Source: an uncultured Dictyoglomus sp. (GTDB lineage Bacteria; Dictyoglomota; Dictyoglomia; Dictyoglomales; Dictyoglomaceae). Taken from it: a stretch of 9,167 bases of DNA. Position numbers and translations under genes: made by a program. The DNA is taken from contig CALHTV010000114.1 in NCBI GenBank assembly GCA_938039765.1, forward strand, positions 1-9,167, written 5' to 3'. Positions 5,705 to 9,167 of the stretch are shown one piece after another (positions within the stretch are counted from its first letter, which is position 1; the number at the start of each line of letters is the position of its first letter). The notes under the pieces are model-generated. The model was not told where the DNA came from. It saw nothing but the letters and a program-made list of their open reading frames with translations, and did not search any database.

Positions 5705-7156
5705 ATGAAGAATTCTGTATCGCTAAAACAGGCAATGCAGTATATTTCTGAGAATAAGTCTAAAGTTAATAGTAAATACAGATTAAAATTCCATTTAATG
5801 GGGGAATGTGGTTGGATAAATGACCCTAATGGTTTTATATTTTTTAATGGGGTGTACCATTGTTTTTTTCAATATAATCCTTTTAAGCCCTTTTGGGGAC
5901 CTACCTATTGGGGACATGCAGTAAGTAAAGATTTAGTTAAATGGGAGCATCTGCCTGTAGCTTTAGCACCTGATGAAGAGTATGATAGGGATGGGTGTTT
6001 TTCAGGAAGTGCCATTGAGATAGATGGAAAATTGTACATTATGTATACTGGTCATATTGAAGATGGTGCAGGTAATTATTATCAGAGACAGTGTATAGCA
6101 TGGTCAATAGATGGAATAAAATTTGAAAAATATTTTAGAAATCCAGTTATAGATAAAAATAATATTCCTCAAGAAGCAAGTAAAAGGGATTTTCGGGATC
6201 CTAAGGTCTTCCAAAAGGGAGATTTTTATTATGCTGTTATTGCATCACAAAGCAAAGAAGGAAAAGGACAAATTCTTTTATATAGGTCACGAGACTTATT
6301 AAAATGGGAGTACGTTAATACAATTGTTAGAAATGAAAATATTGTGGAAGGTGATATTTGGGAATGTCCAGATTTATTTGAGCTTGAAGAAAAAGATGTT
6401 TTACTTTTTTCTGTCCAGCAAAAAGAAGGAGATAAGATAATAAGAAGTGAAGCCTTTTATTGTGTAGGAAAGATGGATTTTGAAAAAGGAGTATTTAAGA
6501 TTAATAGCTATGAAAAATTGGACTGGGGTAAGTATTTCTATGCTCCTCAGACTACTATGGATGAGAAAGGTCGTAGATTAATGATTGCATGGATGGATAA
6601 TTGGAACTGTCCCTTTCCTACGCAAGAAGGGCATAATTGGGCTGGAGCTCTTACACTGCCAAGAGAACTTTATCTAAAAAACAGCAGATTAATAATGGAA
6701 CCTGTGAGGGAGATAAAAAATTATAGAAAGGATGAAATCTCTATTGAGAGAATTATAAATGATGAAACTATTTACTTAAATTTTGAAGCAGAATGTATTG
6801 ATGTGGAAATCGATCTAGTTTTTATGCCTAAAGCAGAGTTTGAAATAAGTATTTTCTCTAAAAATTTGCTGAGTAATAGTGTAAAAATCTGGTATGAAAG
6901 TGTTTATAATAAACTTAAGTTTATTATAAACGACTTAGTATTTAATAATGAGATTCAGGAGGTAGATATATTTCCTCTTGAAGATAAAATAAGCTTAAGA
7001 TTTTTACTTGATAAATCTTCTATAGAAATCTTTGTTAATAAAGGAGAAAAAGTTTTAACTAATCGTATATATCCTTTAGAAAAATATGATATGTTGAGTA
7101 TAAGTTCTAAGGGGAAGTGTGAGGTAAAATTAAGAAAATGGGATCTGGATCTTTAG
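5705..7156 (+). CDS. GH32 beta-fructosidase (sucrose/fructooligosaccharide hydrolase), intracellular
   Basis: Cleaves terminal beta-fructosyl bonds. The 483 residues fit a whole GH32 enzyme: a five-bladed propeller to about residue 335, then a beta-sandwich containing 'SIEIFVNKGE' near the end. The catalytic residues are all present: Asp40 nucleophile in 'GWINDPNGF', Asp165 transition-state stabiliser in 'FRDPKVF', and Glu220 acid/base in 'IWECPDLF'. 'FSGSA', 'YFYAPQTT' and 'LMIAWMDNW' are further family signatures. There is no signal peptide, so it acts in the cytoplasm on sugar brought in by the ABC system. Because that route delivers unphosphorylated sugar, sucrose, kestose or short inulin or levan fragments are likelier substrates than sucrose-6-phosphate; this is inference. 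The ATG abuts the permease stop, with AAAGGGTG about 11 bases upstream as ribosome binding site. It ends 18 bp from the convergent LacI gene. Confidence 0.95.
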   Translation: MKNSVSLKQAMQYISENKSKVNSKYRLKFHLMGECGWINDPNGFIFFNGVYHCFFQYNPFKPFWGPTYWGHAVSKDLVKWEHLPVALAPDEEYDRDGCFSGSAIEIDGKLYIMYTGHIEDGAGNYYQRQCIAWSIDGIKFEKYFRNPVIDKNNIPQEASKRDFRDPKVFQKGDFYYAVIASQSKEGKGQILLYRSRDLLKWEYVNTIVRNENIVEGDIWECPDLFELEEKDVLLFSVQQKEGDKIIRSEAFYCVGKMDFEKGVFKINSYEKLDWGKYFYAPQTTMDEKGRRLMIAWMDNWNCPFPTQEGHNWAGALTLPRELYLKNSRLIMEPVREIKNYRKDEISIERIINDETIYLNFEAECIDVEIDLVFMPKAEFEISIFSKNLLSNSVKIWYESVYNKLKFIINDLVFNNEIQEVDIFPLEDKISLRFLLDKSSIEIFVNKGEKVLTNRIYPLEKYDMLSISSKGKCEVKLRKWDLDL

Positions 7157-7174
7157 TTTTATAGTTTATTTTCC

Positions 7175-8152
7175 TTAAGTAGACTCTCTTTCAATCAAAG
7201 AAATTGGAAGTACATATTTATTTTTTACTTCTTTGCCTTCGATTTTATTTATTAATACCTCAATTAGTTTTTGAGCCATCTTATCTTTGTCTTGTCTTAT
7301 AGTAGTGATAGATGGTCTAAATAAGGAGGCAAGGCCTATATCATCAAAACCTATAACCTTTAAATCTTCAGGTACACGTTTTTTGAAATAATCAGCTACT
7401 TTTATTGCAGTTGCTGCAATCATATCACTACTCGCAAAGATCCCATCTATATTGGGATGGTTTTTAAAAAGTTCTGTAATAATTTTCTCATATTCTTCTA
7501 TTTCGAATTTATTAAGTTTTGTTTCAACAATGACATAGTCAATGTTTTTTTCTTTGACTACCTTTAAAAAACCGTAATATCTATCGTTAGCTGGTGTATT
7601 GAGTTCTAAAGGACCGCTAATGTGGGCTAAGTATCGGCATCCTCTTTCTATTAATAGGTTAGTTGCCATTACAGCTCCGGAAAAATTGTCTGAAGTAATA
7701 CAGGGTATATCATCAGAGATATATCGGTCCAATGCTACAATAGGTAAATTTACACTTTTATATTCTTCTACATTTAGGGTGTGGCTTCCCATAATAATTC
7801 CGTCAACCTGGTGTCTTTTTAGCATCTTAATATAATCTTTTTCCTTTTTTTCGTCTAAATATGAATTACAAAGAAAAATTTTATAACCTCTTATAGAAGC
7901 ATAATATTCTATATATTTTGTAATTTCCGCAAAAAAGGGATGAGATATATCTGGAATTATAAGCCCTAAAAAATAAGATCTTTTTTTAAACAATGCTCTT
8001 GCAATTTCATTAGGTTGGTAATTTAGCTCTTCCATTGCTTTGTAAACCTTTTCTCTTGTTTCTTCGCTTATGTAACCTCTATTGTTTAAAACTCTAGAGA
8101 CTGTTGTAAGACTAACTCCTGCCTTTTTTGCTACGTCTTTTAAATTAGGCAT
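7175..8152 (-). CDS. LacI-family transcriptional repressor of the sugar operon
   Basis: A 325-residue sugar-responsive repressor with the standard two-part build. The helix-turn-helix is at residues 3-22 ('LKDVAKKAGVSLTTVSRVLN'). The hinge helix 'NEIARALF' at about 48-55 places a Leu (54) where it can wedge into a central CpG, matching the CCGG core of the operator at 2536-2555. From about residue 61 the periplasmic-binding-protein-like core follows ('GLIIPDISHPFFAEI', 'VDGIIMGSH', 'IFASSDMIAATAI', 'VIGFDDIGLASLFRPSITTI'), which binds the effector and dimerises. ATG start, with AGGGGG ten bases and AGGA four bases upstream on the minus strand. It converges on the GH32 gene and has its own promoter at 8208-8236. 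I see no copy of the operator at its own promoter, so strong autoregulation is not apparent. The effector is unknown; a sucrose or fructose derivative is the natural guess. Confidence 0.95.
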   Translation of the reverse strand: MPNLKDVAKKAGVSLTTVSRVLNNRGYISEETREKVYKAMEELNYQPNEIARALFKKRSYFLGLIIPDISHPFFAEITKYIEYYASIRGYKIFLCNSYLDEKKEKDYIKMLKRHQVDGIIMGSHTLNVEEYKSVNLPIVALDRYISDDIPCITSDNFSGAVMATNLLIERGCRYLAHISGPLELNTPANDRYYGFLKVVKEKNIDYVIVETKLNKFEIEEYEKIITELFKNHPNIDGIFASSDMIAATAIKVADYFKKRVPEDLKVIGFDDIGLASLFRPSITTIRQDKDKMAQKLIEVLINKIEGKEVKNKYVLPISLIEREST

Positions 8153-8207
8153 TCATTCCTAACCCCCTGTAAATAGAATGAAGGATTTATAAATATTTTT
8201 AGCATTA

Positions 8208-8236
8208 ATTTTATAATTGTTGCTTAATGAGGTCAA
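8208..8236 (-). promoter_or_regulatory. Putative promoter of the LacI-family gene
   Basis: On the minus strand TTGACC (8236-8231), a 17-base spacer and TAAAAT (8213-8208) form a good sigma-A promoter, five of six matches in each box. The start point would be near 8201, leaving a leader of about 48 bases before the ATG at 8152. Confidence 0.6.
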
Positions 8237-8263
8237 GTTTTGTTCTTAATTCTAAAATAGTAC

Positions 8264-8292
8264 TTGACTTCTATTTAATTTTATAATATATA
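8264..8292 (+). promoter_or_regulatory. Putative promoter of the PadR-family gene
   Basis: TTGACT at 8264-8269, a 17-base spacer and TATATA at 8287-8292. A perfect TATAAT at 8282-8287 is only 12 bases from this -35 and so fits less well. Transcription would start near 8299, consistent with a short leader to the ATG at 8321. The imperfect -10 makes the exact assignment uncertain. Confidence 0.5.
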
Positions 8293-8306
8293 TTAACTTG
8301 GAATAT

Positions 8307-8313
8307 AGGAGGG
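8307..8313 (+). promoter_or_regulatory. Ribosome binding site that decides the PadR start
   Basis: AGGAGGG is a near-perfect Shine-Dalgarno sequence. It ends one base before the ATG at 8315 but seven bases before the in-frame ATG at 8321. Only the second has normal spacing, so translation most likely begins at 8321. Confidence 0.8.
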
Positions 8314-8320
8314 AATGAAA

Positions 8321-8683
8321 ATGCGAAGATGTAGAACTAAAATTACAGGACTATCACCGACTTTCTGGTTAAGAGCATGGATTGTAATTTCTCTTAGTGA
8401 TAGAGAACTTCATGGATATGAATTAATTTCTTCTTTAAATGAGATTTTTCCTAATTTACTTTCTCCTGGTGTAGGAGGTATGGGAAGGGGTTATAGAATA
8501 TTAAGAGATTTAGAGGAAGAGGGCATTATTATTGGAAGATGGGAAGTAGAAGGGACAGGCCCTGCTAGGAAGGTTTATAGACTTACCTCTGAAGGAGAGA
8601 AATTAAAGGAAGATATTCTAAGACATATTGAGGAGATGCAAGAGTATATAAGCAGGTTTTTGGAACTAACTATGAAAGCTTAA
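8321..8683 (+). CDS. PadR-family transcriptional regulator
   Basis: A small winged-helix DNA-binding protein of 120 residues (122 if the poorly spaced ATG at 8315 were used). The PadR signature is clear: 'LHGYELISSL' in the first helices, 'GRGYRILRDLEEEGIIIGRW' for the recognition helix and wing, and 'GTGPARKVYRLTSEGE' closing the wing. A C-terminal helix ('LKEDILRHIEEMQEYISRFL') should form the dimer interface. This short form resembles PadR subfamily 1; the usual residues before 'GYRIL' (often 'TLY') are changed to 'GRG'. Its own promoter diverges from that of the LacI gene. It ends convergently with the hypoxanthine phosphoribosyltransferase gene, the two stop codons sharing TTAA at 8680-8683. 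No neighbouring efflux pump or enzyme gives away its target, so function beyond DNA binding is unknown. Confidence 0.9.
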   Translation: MRRCRTKITGLSPTFWLRAWIVISLSDRELHGYELISSLNEIFPNLLSPGVGGMGRGYRILRDLEEEGIIIGRWEVEGTGPARKVYRLTSEGEKLKEDILRHIEEMQEYISRFLELTMKA

Positions 8684-9167
8684 AATTCTTCTAAGACAGC
8701 GATATAAGGTAAATTCCTATATTTTTCTTTATAATCTAGTCCATAGCCAATAACATAATAATTAGGAATTTCAAAACCCTTGTAATCTACTTTTATATCA
8801 ATAATTCTTCTTCCAGGACAATCAAGAAGGGTGCATACTTTTATAGAGGATGGGTTTTTGGCTTGTAGATTTCTTATTAGATAGGATAAAGTTAAGCCTG
8901 TATCCACAATATCTTCTAATATTAGGACATCCTTTTTATAAATGCTCACATCTAAGTCTTTTATAATTCTTGCTACTCCTTGGGTTTCTCTAAAAGAACC
9001 ATAACTTAGAATAGAGATAAAGTCTAATATAAAAGGAATGCTTAGATTTCTTGTGAGATCTACCGCAAAATATACTGCTCCTTTGAGTACACAGGCAAGG
9101 ACAAGTTCTTTATCTTGATAATCTCTACTAATCTCTTCTCCTAATTCTTTAATTCTTTTTTTAATTT
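8680..9167 (-). CDS. hpt: Hypoxanthine phosphoribosyltransferase, 5' end beyond window
   Basis: Purine salvage enzyme that joins hypoxanthine (often guanine too) to PRPP, giving IMP or GMP and pyrophosphate. The minus-strand frame stays open from the stop at 8680-8682 to the window edge, giving 161 visible codons; the family is usually about 175-185 residues, so only some 15-25 N-terminal residues are missing. A GTG at 8949 is internal, since strong family sequence lies upstream of it: 'LACVLKGAVYFAVDLTR' with the pyrophosphate-loop Leu-Lys-Gly, and the flexible-loop 'SYG'. The PRPP loop is 'ILEDIVDTGLTL' with both acidic residues intact. 'CTLLDCPGRR' and the C-terminal 'IGYGLDYKEKYRNLPYI' are characteristic of bacterial enzymes that accept hypoxanthine. 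Its stop overlaps the convergent PadR stop, so no terminator separates them. In many Firmicutes-like genomes hpt sits between tilS and ftsH; those would lie outside this window. Confidence 0.95.
   Translation of the reverse strand, partial: IKKRIKELGEEISRDYQDKELVLACVLKGAVYFAVDLTRNLSIPFILDFISILSYGSFRETQGVARIIKDLDVSIYKKDVLILEDIVDTGLTLSYLIRNLQAKNPSSIKVCTLLDCPGRRIIDIKVDYKGFEIPNYYVIGYGLDYKEKYRNLPYIAVLEEF

Noticed and set aside
5705..7156. GH32 enzyme as a sucrose-6-phosphate hydrolase
   Set aside because: Possible by sequence alone, but the same operon encodes an ABC importer, not a PTS transporter, so the substrate should arrive unphosphorylated.
7599..7835. Plus-strand open frame of 78 residues inside the LacI gene
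   Set aside because: It is antisense to the conserved sugar-binding core of the LacI protein, with no recognisable motif.
8947..8949. GTG (minus strand) as the start of an 89-residue phosphoribosyltransferase
   Set aside because: The frame continues upstream to the window edge with clear hypoxanthine phosphoribosyltransferase sequence, including the pyrophosphate-binding loop; it is an internal codon.
1..9167. CRISPR array, transposon ends, tRNA genes or riboswitches
   Set aside because: No regularly spaced direct repeats, transposase motifs, cloverleaf sequences or long structured leaders were seen on either strand by reading; a covariance-model search was not possible.

Overview
The window is AT-rich (about one third G+C by eye, not counted). 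Its proteins are rich in Lys, Glu and Ile. Gene packing is tight, with TTG and GTG starts and strong AGGAGG-type ribosome binding sites. This suggests a low-GC anaerobic, probably thermophilic, sugar-fermenting bacterium. Dictyoglomus is my best guess, with Thermoanaerobacterales or Thermotogales as alternatives; this is an impression from protein style, not a database match.

Layout. (1) Positions 1-2414, plus strand: the 3' part of a PAS-GGDEF diguanylate cyclase gene cut by the window edge, a TetR-family regulator 3 bp later, and a 4Fe-4S aldo/keto reductase. The small gaps suggest one transcription unit. (2) Positions 2415-7156, plus strand: a carbohydrate uptake and hydrolysis cluster. 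It holds a consensus sigma-A promoter whose -35 box lies inside a perfect 20-bp palindromic LacI-type operator, a secreted family-1 sugar-binding protein, a strong intercistronic terminator hairpin, two MalF/MalG-type permeases (ATGA overlap) and a cytoplasmic GH32 beta-fructosidase. (3) Positions 7175-8152, minus strand: a LacI-family repressor convergent with the GH32 gene. (4) Positions 8153-8320: a divergent promoter region. (5) Positions 8321-8683, plus strand: a small PadR-family regulator. (6) Positions 8680-9167, minus strand: the 3' part of hypoxanthine phosphoribosyltransferase, whose stop codon overlaps the PadR stop on the other strand.

How the genes work together (inference). The binding protein and permeases import sucrose or a short fructooligosaccharide unphosphorylated. 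GH32 releases fructose in the cytoplasm. The LacI protein, on binding the sugar or a product, leaves the operator and frees the promoter. No ATPase gene is present, so a shared MsmX/MalK-type ATPase encoded elsewhere is presumably used. The terminator behind the binding-protein gene would favour binding protein over permease.

I see no CRISPR array, insertion sequence, phage gene, tRNA or rRNA. No stretch over 300 bases lacks a gene. I did not find a convincing new biological system; the most interesting signals are regulatory: the operator-promoter fusion, a second palindrome upstream of it, and the terminator with self-complementary arms.
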